DNA of 64,000 nt from contig NZ_JAERQM010000006.1 in assembly GCF_019029495.1 (NCBI RefSeq), positions 15,115 through 79,114 on the forward strand. The letters are read 5' to 3'. Source of the stretch: Falsiroseomonas oleicola. Its GTDB lineage: Bacteria > Pseudomonadota > Alphaproteobacteria > Acetobacterales > Acetobacteraceae. The notes beneath the pieces are model-generated. The model had not been told where the DNA came from, made no database searches, and worked only from the letters and a program-made list of their open reading frames with translations. Below are positions 46,468-55,529 of this stretch, in pieces (position 1 is the stretch's first letter; every line of letters begins with the position of its first letter). A program made the position numbers and the translations under genes.

Positions 46468-47025
46468 TCAGCCGCCCAGATGCTGGAGCAGGATGGAGGT
46501 GCCGAGGCCGATCAGCGCCACGCCGGCCACCAGCTCCGCCACCCGGCCGATGCGGCTGGACAGCAGCCGGCCGGTCAGCATGCCGCCGGTGGCCATGATG
46601 AAGGTCGCCAGCCCGATGGCCGGCGCGACCAGCCAGATATTCACGTCCAGCACCGCGAGCGACACGCCGACCGCCATGGCGTCGATGCTGGTCCCGAAGG
46701 CAATCGCCAGCAGCATCCAGCCGGAGCGTGCCGGCGCCGGCGCATCGGGCGCGCGCCGCAGCGCGCTGAGCAGGATGTGGCCGCCCACCAGGCCCAGCAG
46801 CACGAAGGCCACCCAATGGTCGAACTCGGCGATGCGGCCGGCGGCGAGCAGGCCGGCCGACCAGCCGATCACCGGGGTCGCCATTTCCACCGCGCCGAAG
46901 ACCGCGCCGGTGCGCAGCGCTTCGGTCACCCGCACGCGCTGCCCGGTCGCGCCCCGGCTGAGCGCGGCGGCGAAGGCATCCACGGACATGCCCAAAGCGA
47001 GGATGGTGATGGCGGCGGGGGTCAT
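46468..47025 (-). CDS. mntP: Manganese efflux pump MntP
   Basis: A 185-residue, six-helix MntP with two repeats carrying the conserved Asp: [18 protein letters not shown] and [20 protein letters not shown]. It exports Mn2+ across the inner membrane. I found no recognisable yybP-ykoY manganese riboswitch in the 170 bases upstream. That spacer is partly AT-rich and divergent to the TPP riboswitch. Confidence 0.92.
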   Translation of the reverse strand: MTPAAITILALGMSVDAFAAALSRGATGQRVRVTEALRTGAVFGAVEMATPVIGWSAGLLAAGRIAEFDHWVAFVLLGLVGGHILLSALRRAPDAPAPARSGWMLLAIAFGTSIDAMAVGVSLAVLDVNIWLVAPAIGLATFIMATGGMLTGRLLSSRIGRVAELVAGVALIGLGTSILLQHLGG

Positions 47026-47194
47026 GGCGCCGATCTACCGTCCGCGATCCACGACGTCAAATTTTTTCTTTGTAAATCAGATACTTGTAGGCCAAGCTTA
47101 CTAGTGTTCCGAAGGCTACAGATGCGGGTGGCGGGGACGAGATCGGGCCTGCGGCACCCCTCTTGCCCTGGGCGCCCGCCCATCGCATACAGGT

Positions 47195-47289
47195 CCCGTC
47201 ATCGGGGGGAGCCCATAGGGGGCTGAGAGGCGGGACAGTCCCCGCGACCCCACGAACCTGATCCGGGTCATGCCGGCGAAGGGAACGGT
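47195..47289 (+). promoter_or_regulatory. TPP riboswitch (THI box)
   Basis: The thi-box core is clear: GGGGGGAGCCC...GGGGCTGAGAGG (to 47230) and GAACCTGATCCGGGTCATGC then CGGCGAAGGGA (47254-47284). CCGT (47196-47199) can pair with ACGG (47285-47288) as P1. The purine-rich GAAGGGA (47278-47284) inside the 3' arm is 8 bases before the GTG start at 47293. So ligand binding would hide the ribosome site, which suggests translational control. Confidence 0.95.
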
Positions 47290-47292
47290 GTC

Positions 47293-48039
47293 GTGCAAGG
47301 CCTCGATTCACCCGGATTCCGTATTGTGCTGCCGCGGGGCCTCTCCTTGGGGGGGCTGCCTGTGCTGGGGGCGCTTGATCTCGCCGTCGCGGCTGGGCGC
47401 ACCACCGCGCTGCTCGGCCCCTCCGGCTCCGGCAAGTCCACGCTGCTGCGGCTGGTCGCGGGGCTGCTGCCGGTGCCGGCGGGCGGCAGCGTCACCGCCA
47501 CCGATGGCGCCCCCCTGCCCGGCCGCATCGCCTATATGGCGCAGCAGGATCTGCTGGCGCCCTGGCGCGACGTGCTCGGTAATATCACCCTCGGCGCCCA
47601 TCTGCGGGGCGAGGCGCCGGACCTGGCCCGGGCGCGGGCCATGCTCGCCGAGGTCGGGCTGGCGCCCGCCGATTCGCAAAAGTGTCCGGCGCAGCTTTCG
47701 GGCGGCATGCGCCAGCGCGTGGCCCTCGCCCGCACGCTGATGGAAGACCGGCCCATGGTGCTGATGGACGAGCCCTTCAGCGCCGTGGATGCGCCGACGC
47801 GGCACCGCATGCAGTCGCTCTCCGCCCGGCTGCTCGCCGGCCGCACCGTGCTGCTGGTGACGCATGATCCGCTGGAGGCGCTGCGCCTCGCCGACCAGAT
47901 CTTTGTGCTGACGGGCGCGCCGGCCGTGCCGGTGGCGGTGCCGGTGCCGGAAGGCGCGCCCCCTCGCCCGGCCGGCGATCCGGCGCTGCTCGCCGCCCAG
48001 GCCGCGCTGCTCGAGCGCCTGTCGGAGGCGGTGGCATGA
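47293..48039 (+). CDS. thiZ: ABC transporter ATPase, thiamine-pyrimidine precursor type
   Basis: A 248-residue ABC ATPase: [20 protein letters not shown] (Walker A), QQDLLAPWRDVLGNI (Q-loop), AQLSGGMRQRVALARTL (signature), VLMDEPFSAVDA (Walker B), VTHDPLEALRLAD (H-loop). The TPP riboswitch directly upstream and the ThiX/ThiY genes downstream point to uptake of hydroxymethylpyrimidine precursors. GTG 47293 is the start. ATGA overlap with thiX. Confidence 0.92.
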   Translation: MQGLDSPGFRIVLPRGLSLGGLPVLGALDLAVAAGRTTALLGPSGSGKSTLLRLVAGLLPVPAGGSVTATDGAPLPGRIAYMAQQDLLAPWRDVLGNITLGAHLRGEAPDLARARAMLAEVGLAPADSQKCPAQLSGGMRQRVALARTLMEDRPMVLMDEPFSAVDAPTRHRMQSLSARLLAGRTVLLVTHDPLEALRLADQIFVLTGAPAVPVAVPVPEGAPPRPAGDPALLAAQAALLERLSEAVA

Positions 48040-48794
48040 TCCGCGGGTTTCTGGCCGCCTTCGGGCTGGTGCTGCTCTGGCAGGGCTTCGTCTGGCTGAC
48101 GGAGGTGCCGCCCTTCCTGCTGCCGGCGCCGAGCCGCGTTGCACTCGCCCTGCTCGATCGCTGGGACAGCATTTTCAATCATGCCCTGATCACAGCTTCG
48201 GAGATCCTGCTCGGCCTGGCGCTGGGCGCGCTGCTCGGCATCACCACCGCGCTGGTGCTGGTGGCCTGGCAGGAGGGGCGGCGCTGGCTGCTGCCGCTGC
48301 TGCTGATCAGCCAGGCGATCCCGGTCTTCGCCATCGCGCCGCTGCTGACGCTCTGGCTCGGCTTCGGCATCGCCAGCAAGGTGGCGATGGCGACGCTGAT
48401 CATCTTCTTCCCCGTCGCCACCGCCTTCTATGACGGGCTGCGGCGCACCGAGCCCGGCATGCTCGACCTCGCCGCCACCATGGGCGCCAGCCGCTTCGCC
48501 CTGCTGTGGCGGATGCGCGTGCCGGCGGCGCTGCCCTCGCTCGCCTCCGGCCTGCGCGTCGCCGCCGCCGTCGCGCCGATCGGCGCGGTGGTCGGCGAAT
48601 GGGTTGGAGCCTCCGCGGGCCTTGGCTACCTGATGCTGCACGCCAATGGGCGCAGCCAGACGGATGTGATGTTCGCGGCGCTCTTCGTGCTGATGCTGAT
48701 GGCGCTCGCCTTGTGGTTCGCCACCGACTGGCTGCTGCGCCGCGCCATTCCCTGGCAGCCCGATTCCCTTCTCACCGAAAAGGTCACGACATGA
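48036..48794 (+). CDS. thiX: ABC transporter permease, thiamine-pyrimidine precursor type
   Basis: A 252-residue permease of the SsuC/ThiX class with six helices and the EAA-loop GMLDLAATMGASRFALLWRM. LLISQAIPVFAIAPLLTLWL and GAVVGEWVGASAGLGYLML are typical. It starts and ends in ATGA overlaps with thiZ and thiY. It forms the membrane channel of the riboswitch-controlled uptake system. Confidence 0.92.
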   Translation: MIRGFLAAFGLVLLWQGFVWLTEVPPFLLPAPSRVALALLDRWDSIFNHALITASEILLGLALGALLGITTALVLVAWQEGRRWLLPLLLISQAIPVFAIAPLLTLWLGFGIASKVAMATLIIFFPVATAFYDGLRRTEPGMLDLAATMGASRFALLWRMRVPAALPSLASGLRVAAAVAPIGAVVGEWVGASAGLGYLMLHANGRSQTDVMFAALFVLMLMALALWFATDWLLRRAIPWQPDSLLTEKVTT

Positions 48795-49765
48795 AGCGCC
48801 TTCTCACCGCGCTGGCTTTGCTGCTGGCGCCGCTATTGGCTCCCCTGGCCGCCCTGGCGCAGCCCGCGCCGGCGCCGCTGACGGTGCTGCTCGACTGGTT
48901 CATCAACCCGGACCACGCACCGATCATCATCGCGCAGGAGCGTGGCGACTTCGCCCGCGCCGGCCTCGATGTGCGGGTCATCGCGCCGGCCGATCCGAAC
49001 GACCCGCCGCGGCTGATCGGCGCGCGGCGCGGCGATATCGGCGTCTACTACCAGAAAAACCTGTACCTGGCCGTGGAACAGGGCCTGCCCCTGATGCGCG
49101 TCGGCACGCTGGTGGCGACGCCGCTCTCCACCCTGACCGTTCTGCGCGACGGGCCGGTGCGGAGTCTCGCCGACCTGCGCGGCAAGCGCATCGGCTACTC
49201 CGTCGCCGGGTTCGAGGAAGTGACGATGGGCGCGATGCTGGAGACGGTGGGCCTCACCGTCGCCGACATCCGGCTGGTGAACGTGAATTTCGGCCTGTCC
49301 TCCGCCCTGATGTCCGGCCAGGTGGACGGCATCCTCGGCGGCTTCCGCAACTTCGAGCTGCACCAGCTCGACATCGAGAACCGCCCCGGCCGCGCCTTCT
49401 TCCCCGAGCAGTACGGCATGCCGGCCTATGACGAGCTGATCTACATCGCCCATCGCGACCGCGCCCAGGACCCGCTGCTGCGCCGCTTCATCGATGCGAC
49501 GGAGGCCGCGACCCACTTCCTGGTGAACAACCCCGAGGAATCCTGGCGCATGTTCATCGCGGGACCGCGGCGGGAGCTGGACAACGAGCTGAACCGCCGC
49601 GCCTTCGCCAGCACCGCGAATCGCTTCTCGCTGAGCCCCGGCGCGCTGGACCGCAACCGCTACGAACGTTTCGCGCGATTCATGGTGGAGCGCCGCATGA
49701 TCCGAAGCGTCCCGGCGCTTGAGACCTATGCGGTGGAGCTGCCGCCCGCTACGCAGGGGCGATGA
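48791..49765 (+). CDS. thiY: ABC transporter substrate-binding protein, pyrimidine precursor type
   Basis: A 324-residue NMT1/THI5-like binding protein: signal peptide KRLLTALALLLAPLLAPLAA, then LTVLLDWFINPDHAPIIIAQ, the hallmark start of ThiY/HMP-binding proteins. GKRIGYSVAGFEEVTMGAML and GQVDGILGGFRNFELHQLD follow. ThiY relatives bind formylaminopyrimidine derived from thiamine breakdown. TPP riboswitch control supports the assignment. Stop overlaps the DUF188 gene (ATGA). Confidence 0.93.
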   Translation: MKRLLTALALLLAPLLAPLAALAQPAPAPLTVLLDWFINPDHAPIIIAQERGDFARAGLDVRVIAPADPNDPPRLIGARRGDIGVYYQKNLYLAVEQGLPLMRVGTLVATPLSTLTVLRDGPVRSLADLRGKRIGYSVAGFEEVTMGAMLETVGLTVADIRLVNVNFGLSSALMSGQVDGILGGFRNFELHQLDIENRPGRAFFPEQYGMPAYDELIYIAHRDRAQDPLLRRFIDATEAATHFLVNNPEESWRMFIAGPRRELDNELNRRAFASTANRFSLSPGALDRNRYERFARFMVERRMIRSVPALETYAVELPPATQGR

Positions 49766-50226
49766 TCGAACCGCGCTTCCTGGTCGACGCCGATGCCTGC
49801 CCCGTCCGCGACGAAGTTCTGCGCGTTGCGGGGCGGCTCTGCCTGGAGACCATCTTCATCTCCAACGGGTCCCGCCCGATCCGGCCGCCGGGCGGGCGCA
49901 CGCGGATCGTCATCGTCACGGATGGCGCGGACAAGGCGGATGACTGGATCGCGGATGAGGCGACGCCCACCGATATCTGCCTGACCGCCGACATCCCGCT
50001 GGCCGCCCGCTGCCTGGCCAAGGGCGCCTTCGCCCTGAATTTTCGGGGCCATCCCTGGACCGAGAACAATATCGGCAGCGCCATGGCCGGCCGCGCCGTG
50101 TCCCAGCATCTGCGGGAGATGGGCATGGGCGGCGGGCCGCCGGCCATGGCGGGGGCGGACAAGTCGCGGTTTTTGAATGCGCTGGATGCGATGGCGACGG
50201 CGGCGATCCGGCGCGCCAGGGGCTGA
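49762..50226 (+). CDS. YaiI/YqxD (DUF188) family protein
   Basis: A 154-residue DUF188 protein: RFLVDADACPVRDEVLRVA at the start, IVIVTDGADKADDWIADEA, DICLTADIPLAARCLAKGA and NFRGHPWTENNIGSAMAGR. The fold resembles PIN-like nucleases with an acidic pocket (DAD, TADIP), but no activity is established. It is coupled to the thiY stop by ATGA, so it is presumably under TPP riboswitch control, which is unexpected for this family. Confidence 0.92.
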   Translation: MIEPRFLVDADACPVRDEVLRVAGRLCLETIFISNGSRPIRPPGGRTRIVIVTDGADKADDWIADEATPTDICLTADIPLAARCLAKGAFALNFRGHPWTENNIGSAMAGRAVSQHLREMGMGGGPPAMAGADKSRFLNALDAMATAAIRRARG

Positions 50227-50253
50227 AGCCGCCGGGCCACCGCCTTTCGCGGC

Positions 50254-51438
50254 CTAATCCCTTTCACCGAGGCGCGGCGCTTCCTTGCTCCGCAGCAGGA
50301 ACAGCGTGAAGGCACCGCAGGCCAGTGCGACGAAAACCGGCAGCCCATGCCGTGTGAGATCGAGCGCGAGCCCGGCCAGAGAAGGCCCGAGCAGCGCGCC
50401 CGCCCCCCAGAACAGCCCCATGGCGGTGTAGATGCCCACCAGCTCGGCGCCGCGGAAGCGGGCGCCGACCACGACCAGCATGGTGGTATAGATGCCGACG
50501 AAGATCCCGCCCCAGAGGAACAGCGCCGGATAGGCCAGCCAGGGCATGTCCAGCAGGAAGGGCCAGGCCAGGGCACCGAGGGTGGCAGCGCTGCCAAGCC
50601 AGAGCATCAGCCGGCGCCGGTCCATCTTGTCGCAGAGCCAGCCGATGGGCAGTTGCAGAAGGATGGCGCCCAGCATCAGCGTGGTGATCAGATGCGTGCC
50701 GCCACGCTCATCCCAGCCCAGCCGCATGGCATAGAGCGCCAGGAAGGACAGGCCCGCGGTTTCGACGGCCGCGTTCAGGGCGGTGGTGGACATGGCCACG
50801 GGCGCCAGCCGCATGAAGCGCAGCGGGTTGCCATGGGCACGCGCGCCCATCTTCGGGCTCAGTATCGCGGGATGCGCCATCAGCAGCAGCGCCAGCAGCG
50901 CCGCCGCCGCCCCCAGCAGGAAGGGCAGCATGCCGTCATGCCCGGCGATGGAGAGGATCATCGGCCCGCCTGCGAAGCCCAGCGAGAGCATGGCCACATA
51001 GGTCGCCATGATCCGCCCGCGCGTCGCCTCGTCGCTCAGCTCGCTGGCCCAGCTTTCCGTCAGGACGAACAGCACCTCCGCCCCCGCGCCGATGCCCAGG
51101 CGCAGCAGGAACCATGCCCAGAGGAAAGGCAGCACCGGAAACAGCAGCAGCAGGAAGGCCGAGAGCAGCAATGCGAGAATGATCATCGCCCGCACCCCGA
51201 AGCGTGCGGCAAGGCGCGGCAGGAAGGGGGCGATCAGCAGAACCCCCACGGCATGCATGGCGGCATTGAGGCCGATCATCGTCTCGCCCAGGCCGCGCCC
51301 TGCCAGGTTCAGGGCCACCAGCGGCGCCAGCAGGCTGTAGGTCAGGCCGAAAATGGCGGCGGTGCCGATGACCGCAGCCAGCGACAGTATCCGCGGCCGG
51401 TCGAACCGGCCCGCGGCCTTCGAATCCTCAGGTGCCAT
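50254..51438 (-). CDS. MFS transporter
   Basis: A 394-residue, 12-helix MFS protein of a YcaD-like group: TMIGLNAAMHAVGVLLIAPF, LAARFGVRAMIILALLLSAF (motif A-like) and LTESWASELSDEATRGRIMA in helix 4-5 (typical of this subgroup). ATG 51438 is used; the longer frame to 51690 overlaps the GntR gene and lacks similarity. It is not of the MHS citrate/tricarballylate (TcuC) type, so it need not belong with tcuAB. Substrate unknown. Confidence 0.85.
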   Translation of the reverse strand: MAPEDSKAAGRFDRPRILSLAAVIGTAAIFGLTYSLLAPLVALNLAGRGLGETMIGLNAAMHAVGVLLIAPFLPRLAARFGVRAMIILALLLSAFLLLLFPVLPFLWAWFLLRLGIGAGAEVLFVLTESWASELSDEATRGRIMATYVAMLSLGFAGGPMILSIAGHDGMLPFLLGAAAALLALLLMAHPAILSPKMGARAHGNPLRFMRLAPVAMSTTALNAAVETAGLSFLALYAMRLGWDERGGTHLITTLMLGAILLQLPIGWLCDKMDRRRLMLWLGSAATLGALAWPFLLDMPWLAYPALFLWGGIFVGIYTTMLVVVGARFRGAELVGIYTAMGLFWGAGALLGPSLAGLALDLTRHGLPVFVALACGAFTLFLLRSKEAPRLGERD

Positions 51439-51532
51439 CTTGCGGCAGGTCCCCTCGGCGCTGGCCGACCCCCGCCGGAATCCTGCGCAGCATAATGGTG
51501 CCGCAGTGCCGGGCGTCAGGCCAGTGGGGCGC

Positions 51533-52213
51533 TCAATCCGCCCCCGGCGCGGCGAAAGGCACGCCGACCGTCCGCACCAGCCAGGCCAGCCGGTGCCGCT
51601 GGGCGGCCTGGGCATGGGCGCGGCTGGCGGCTTCCGCCGCGTCGCCGTCGCGTGCCCGCAGCGCGGCCAGGATCGCCAGATGTTCCGCATGCGCCTGCTC
51701 GGCGCGCCCGGCCACCGTCAGCAGGCTGGGCAGCAGGGCCATGGTGGCGGAGATCTGTTCCAGGCTGCGCAGCAGGTAGCGGTTATGCGCGGCCAGATAG
51801 AGCAACCCGTGCAGCCGCTGGTTGGTCTCCGCCAGGGCGCGGGCATCGTCGAACAGAGCGGGCTCGCCGGCCACCAGCTCCGCCATGGCGCCGATCTCGG
51901 TCGGGCTGGCATGCTGGGCGGCGAGGCGCGCGGCCGCACCCTCCAGCACCTCCCGCATCACATACAGCTCCACCACCTGCTGGTGGTCGGGCTGGGTCAC
52001 GGTCAGGCCGCGCCGCGCCTCATGCGTCAGCAGCCCCTCGGCCTCCAGCCGCGCGATCGCCTGGCGGACCGGGGTGCGGGAGACGCCGAAGCGGGCGGCG
52101 AGGTCGGTTTCCGTCAGCCGGATGCCGGGCGCGAGCGCGCCTTCGCGGATGGCGGCGCGGATACGGCCATAGGCTTCCTGGCCGAGGTCACGGGGCGGGG
52201 GCGGAAGGTCCAT
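51533..52213 (-). CDS. GntR/FCD-family transcriptional regulator
   Basis: Winged helix LTETDLAARFGVSRTPVRQA (about residues 33-52) followed by an FCD ligand domain (YVMREVLEGAAARLAAQH, metal/ligand His in NQRLHGLLYLAAHNRYL). 226 residues. Divergent from tcuAB with a perfect palindrome between them, so it is probably their regulator. In Salmonella the tcu regulator TcuR is LysR-type, so this is a different control arrangement. ATG 52213 start. Confidence 0.9.
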   Translation of the reverse strand: MDLPPPPRDLGQEAYGRIRAAIREGALAPGIRLTETDLAARFGVSRTPVRQAIARLEAEGLLTHEARRGLTVTQPDHQQVVELYVMREVLEGAAARLAAQHASPTEIGAMAELVAGEPALFDDARALAETNQRLHGLLYLAAHNRYLLRSLEQISATMALLPSLLTVAGRAEQAHAEHLAILAALRARDGDAAEAASRAHAQAAQRHRLAWLVRTVGVPFAAPGAD

Positions 52214-52242
52214 GGGGTGAATGTAGCGCAGCGCCCCTCCCG

Positions 52243-52257
52243 GATGGAACATCCATC
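52243..52257. promoter_or_regulatory. Candidate GntR operator palindrome
   Basis: GATGGA-ACA-TCCATC is a perfect inverted repeat with a 3-base spacer, 30 bases before the GntR start and 61 bases before tcuA. Two direct TGGATAC copies lie next to it (52268-52274 and 52278-52284). Spacing and symmetry fit an FCD-GntR operator. Confidence 0.5.
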
Positions 52258-52317
52258 TGGACATCACTGGATACGAGTGGATACAAGACAGCGCGAAGAC
52301 AAAGGGGAACGTGGCGC

Positions 52318-53715
52318 ATGCCGGATTTCGCCCGAACTTATGACGTGCTGGTGGTGGGCGGCGGCAATGCCGCGCTCTGCGCCGCCATCACCGCGCGCCG
52401 GGCCGGCGCCTCGGTGATTCTCTGCGAGGCCTCCCCGCCCCCGCTCCGCGGCGGCAATTCCCGCCACACCCGCAACCTCCGCGCCCTGCATCCGGGGCCG
52501 ACCAATGTGCTGACCGACAGCTATCTGGAGGAGGAGTACTGGGACGACCTGAACCGGGTCACCGCCGGCAAGACCAATGAGGATCTGGCCCGGATGTGCA
52601 TCCGCGCCAGCCAGCACGCGCCGGACTTCCTGGCGAGCTGCGGCGTGGTGTTCCAGCCCTCGCTCTCCGGCACCCTGTCGCTGTCCCGCACCAACGCTTT
52701 CTTCCTCGGCGGCGGCAAGGCCTTGGTGAATGCGCTGTACCGAGAAGCGGGAAAACTCGGCATCGTGCTGCTGACGGATACCGAGGTGCAGCACATCCAG
52801 GTCGAGGAAGGCCATGCGACGGAGGCCGTGATCTCCCATTGCGGCTTCCCGCAGCGCATCCGCTTCAAGGCGCTGGTCGCGGCCAGCGGCGGCTTCCAGG
52901 CCAACCGCAACTGGCTGCGGGAGTATTGGGGCGACGCCGCCGACAATTTCCAGATCCGCGGCACCCCCTATGCCCAGGGCACGGTGCTGAAGGACCTGCT
53001 GGCCCAGGGCGTGCAGCAGGTGGGCGATCCCACCCAGTTCCACGCTGTGGCGAATGACGCCCGCGCGCCCATGGAGGATGGCGGCCTCGCCATGCGGCTG
53101 GACTGCGTGCCGTTCAGCCTGGTGGTGAACCGCAATGTCGAGCGCTTCTACGACGAGGGCGAGGATGTCTGGCCAAAGCGCTATGCCATCTGGGGCCGGT
53201 TGATCGCCCAGCAGCCCGGCCAGATCGCGCTGGCCGTCACAGACAGCAAGGCGGTGATGAATTTTCTGCCGTCCGTCTATCCGCCCTACAAGGCGAACAG
53301 CATCCGCGAGATTGCGCAGATGGCGGGCTTCGATGCGGACAAGCTCGAAAAGGTAGTGGCCGATTTCAACGCCGCCGTCCGCCCCGGCACCTTCAAGCCG
53401 ATGGTGCCCGACGATTGCAGCACGGAGGGGCTGAGCCCCCCCAAAAGCCATTGGGCGCGGCGCATCGACACGCCGCCCTACTACGCCTACCCGCTGCGCC
53501 CCGGCATCACCTTCACCTTCCTCAGCGTCAAGGTGAACGACCAGGCCCGCGTGCTGATGGCGGATGGCAAGCCCTCCGCCAATATGTTCGCGAGTGGGGA
53601 AATCATGTCCGGCAATATCCTCGGCCAGGGCTACCTCGCCGGCTTCGGGATGACCCTCGGCACCGTCTTCGGGCGGCTGGCCGGTGAAGGAGCGGCGCGC
53701 CATGTCCGCAACTGA
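52318..53715 (+). CDS. tcuA: Tricarballylate dehydrogenase (FAD-dependent)
   Basis: A 465-residue FAD flavoprotein of the fumarate reductase/succinate dehydrogenase family: YDVLVVGGGNAALCAAITAR (FAD Rossmann), RGGNSRHTRNLRALHPGP, FFLGGGKALVNALY, FHAVANDARAPMEDGG and PLRPGITFTFLSVKVN near the active site. TcuA oxidises tricarballylate to cis-aconitate, passing electrons to TcuB. The adjacent tcuB, overlapping by 14 bases, supports the call. Start ATG 52318. Confidence 0.92.
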   Translation: MPDFARTYDVLVVGGGNAALCAAITARRAGASVILCEASPPPLRGGNSRHTRNLRALHPGPTNVLTDSYLEEEYWDDLNRVTAGKTNEDLARMCIRASQHAPDFLASCGVVFQPSLSGTLSLSRTNAFFLGGGKALVNALYREAGKLGIVLLTDTEVQHIQVEEGHATEAVISHCGFPQRIRFKALVAASGGFQANRNWLREYWGDAADNFQIRGTPYAQGTVLKDLLAQGVQQVGDPTQFHAVANDARAPMEDGGLAMRLDCVPFSLVVNRNVERFYDEGEDVWPKRYAIWGRLIAQQPGQIALAVTDSKAVMNFLPSVYPPYKANSIREIAQMAGFDADKLEKVVADFNAAVRPGTFKPMVPDDCSTEGLSPPKSHWARRIDTPPYYAYPLRPGITFTFLSVKVNDQARVLMADGKPSANMFASGEIMSGNILGQGYLAGFGMTLGTVFGRLAGEGAARHVRN

Positions 53716-54847
53716 AATGAGCAAGCTCGACCTGCTGCTGCAGGAAGCGACCGAGATCGAGAGCGACGCCTACCAGGACGCGCGCCGCCAGATGGCGGTC
53801 TGCAATGCCTGCCGCTACTGCGAGGGCTATTGCGCCGTCTTCCCGGCCATGGCCGCGCGGCGCGAATTCGAGAAGGCGGACCTGACCCACCTGGCCAATC
53901 TCTGCCATGGCTGCAAGGGCTGCTACCACGCCTGCCAATACGCCCCGCCGCATGCCTTCGGCATCAATATCCCGGCGACCTTCGCGACCATCCGGCAGGA
54001 AAGCTACGCCGAATATGCCTGGCCGGCGGGGGCGGGCCGGCTGTTCGAGCGCAACGGCACGCTGGTGGCGGGGCTCGCGACGCTGTTCGTGATGCTGGCG
54101 CTGATCCTCAGCGTCGCCATCAAGGACCCGGCGGTGCTGTTCAGCGCGCAGACCGGCACGGGCGCCTTCTTCCGCATCATCCCGCTCTGGCTGATCAATA
54201 TCCTGGCCGGCGGCAGCTTTCTGTTCGCGATCCTCGCCATGACGATGGGCGCCATCCGCTACTGGCGCGCCACGGGGGGCATGGGCGGCAATTTCCAGCC
54301 GGCGCCGGCGGCGGAAGCGGCGGTGGATGTGCTGACGCTGCGCAACCTCGGCGGCGGTGGGCATGGCTGCAACGACCTGGACGACAGCTTCGCCCAGCAC
54401 CGCCGCTGGCTGCACCAGTCCATGTTCTACGGCTTCATGCTGTGCTTCGCGGCGACGACGACGGGCGCGATCTACCACCACATCTTCGGCTGGCACTCGC
54501 CGCATGCCTTCTTCTCCCTGCCCGTGCAGCTTGGCACCTGGGGCGGCGTGCTGCTGTGCATCGGCACGGCGGGGCTGATCGTGGTGAAGACCATCACCGA
54601 TCCGGTGCCGGTGGCGCGCAAGCTGATGGGCGGCGAATACGCCATGCTCGGCCTGCTGTTCCTGATCGGCGCCACGGGGCTGCTGCTGCTGGTGGTGCGG
54701 CATACCGGCGCCATGGGCATCATGCTGGTGCTGCATCTGGGCCTGGTGCTGGCCCTGTTCGTGGCCCTGCCCTATTCGAAAATGGTGCACGGCATCTATC
54801 GCGGCATCGCCCTGCTGCGGAATGCGCGGGAGAAGCGCGCGGCCTGA
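53702..54847 (+). CDS. tcuB: Tricarballylate utilization protein B (Fe-S/haem membrane electron carrier)
   Basis: A 381-residue TcuB/CitB-type protein. Two Cys clusters, CNACRYCEGYCAVFPAM and CHGCKGCYHACQYAPPHAFG (residues about 35-85), hold 4Fe-4S centres. About five to six membrane helices with His (for example WLHQSMFYGFMLCF, YHHIFGWHSPHAFFSLP) could ligate haem b. It reoxidises TcuA FADH2 into the quinone pool. ATG 53702 has AAGGAG seven bases upstream, inside the tcuA end. Confidence 0.93.
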   Translation: MSATEMSKLDLLLQEATEIESDAYQDARRQMAVCNACRYCEGYCAVFPAMAARREFEKADLTHLANLCHGCKGCYHACQYAPPHAFGINIPATFATIRQESYAEYAWPAGAGRLFERNGTLVAGLATLFVMLALILSVAIKDPAVLFSAQTGTGAFFRIIPLWLINILAGGSFLFAILAMTMGAIRYWRATGGMGGNFQPAPAAEAAVDVLTLRNLGGGGHGCNDLDDSFAQHRRWLHQSMFYGFMLCFAATTTGAIYHHIFGWHSPHAFFSLPVQLGTWGGVLLCIGTAGLIVVKTITDPVPVARKLMGGEYAMLGLLFLIGATGLLLLVVRHTGAMGIMLVLHLGLVLALFVALPYSKMVHGIYRGIALLRNAREKRAA

Positions 54848-54905
54848 GCCGGTCTTGCCGGGGCTGCCCCAGCCGGGCAGCCTCGCGCAAACGAAGGATC
54901 AGGCC

Positions 54906-55514
54906 ATGCGGCATTTCTACGGATGGGCGACGCCCAATTCCCAGCGTGTCTCCATCATGCTGGAGGAATGCGGGCTGGACTATGCCGTGACCGGCGTGAA
55001 CATCCGCGCGAAGCAGCAGTTCGCGCCGGAAATCCTGGCGCTGAACCCCTACGGCAAGATCCCCATCCTGGTGGAGGATGGGCGCGCCATCTTCGAAAGC
55101 GGCGCCATCCTGCTGCATCTGGCGGAGCGCCATGGCGTGCTGCTAGGCGAGGACCGGGCCACCACCCTGTCCTGGCTGATGGTGGCGCTGACCTCCCTCG
55201 GCCCCTTCACCGGCCAGGCGCATCACTGGACGGAGCTGGCGCCGGAGAAGCCGGAGGCGGCGCGGGCGCATACCACCGCGCTGGTGGAGCGCGTCTATCG
55301 TCTGCTGGACGGAAGGCTGGGCGAGGTGCCGTATCTCGCCGGCGCCGGCTGCACCATCGCCGATATCGCGGCCTATCCCTGGGTGGCGAAGCATGGCTGG
55401 GCCGACCGGACGCTGGCGCCGACCCCGCATCTGGCGGCGTGGTTCGCGCGGATGGGGGAACGGCCGGCGGTGCTGCGGGGCATGGCGGTGCCGGCGGGGG
55501 CGCGGCTGGAATAG
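54906..55514 (+). CDS. Glutathione S-transferase family protein
   Basis: A 202-residue GST of a YfcG/YghU-like type: FYGWATPNSQRVSIMLEECG (N-terminal thioredoxin fold), NPYGKIPILVEDGRAIFESG (cis-Pro and glutathione Glu-Ser) and IADIAAYPWVAKHGW (N-capping box in the C-terminal helical domain). The catalytic residue would be Asn/Ser in the TPNSQ turn. ATG 54906. It is 58 bases from tcuB; a functional link is not evident. Confidence 0.9.
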   Translation: MRHFYGWATPNSQRVSIMLEECGLDYAVTGVNIRAKQQFAPEILALNPYGKIPILVEDGRAIFESGAILLHLAERHGVLLGEDRATTLSWLMVALTSLGPFTGQAHHWTELAPEKPEAARAHTTALVERVYRLLDGRLGEVPYLAGAGCTIADIAAYPWVAKHGWADRTLAPTPHLAAWFARMGERPAVLRGMAVPAGARLE

Positions 55515-55529
55515 GCGTGAGGGCTCTGG

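Noticed and set aside
50254-51438. MFS gene as the tricarballylate importer TcuC
   Set aside because: Its helix 4-5 pattern and motif A differ from the MHS citrate/tricarballylate group, and it is on the other side of the GntR gene.
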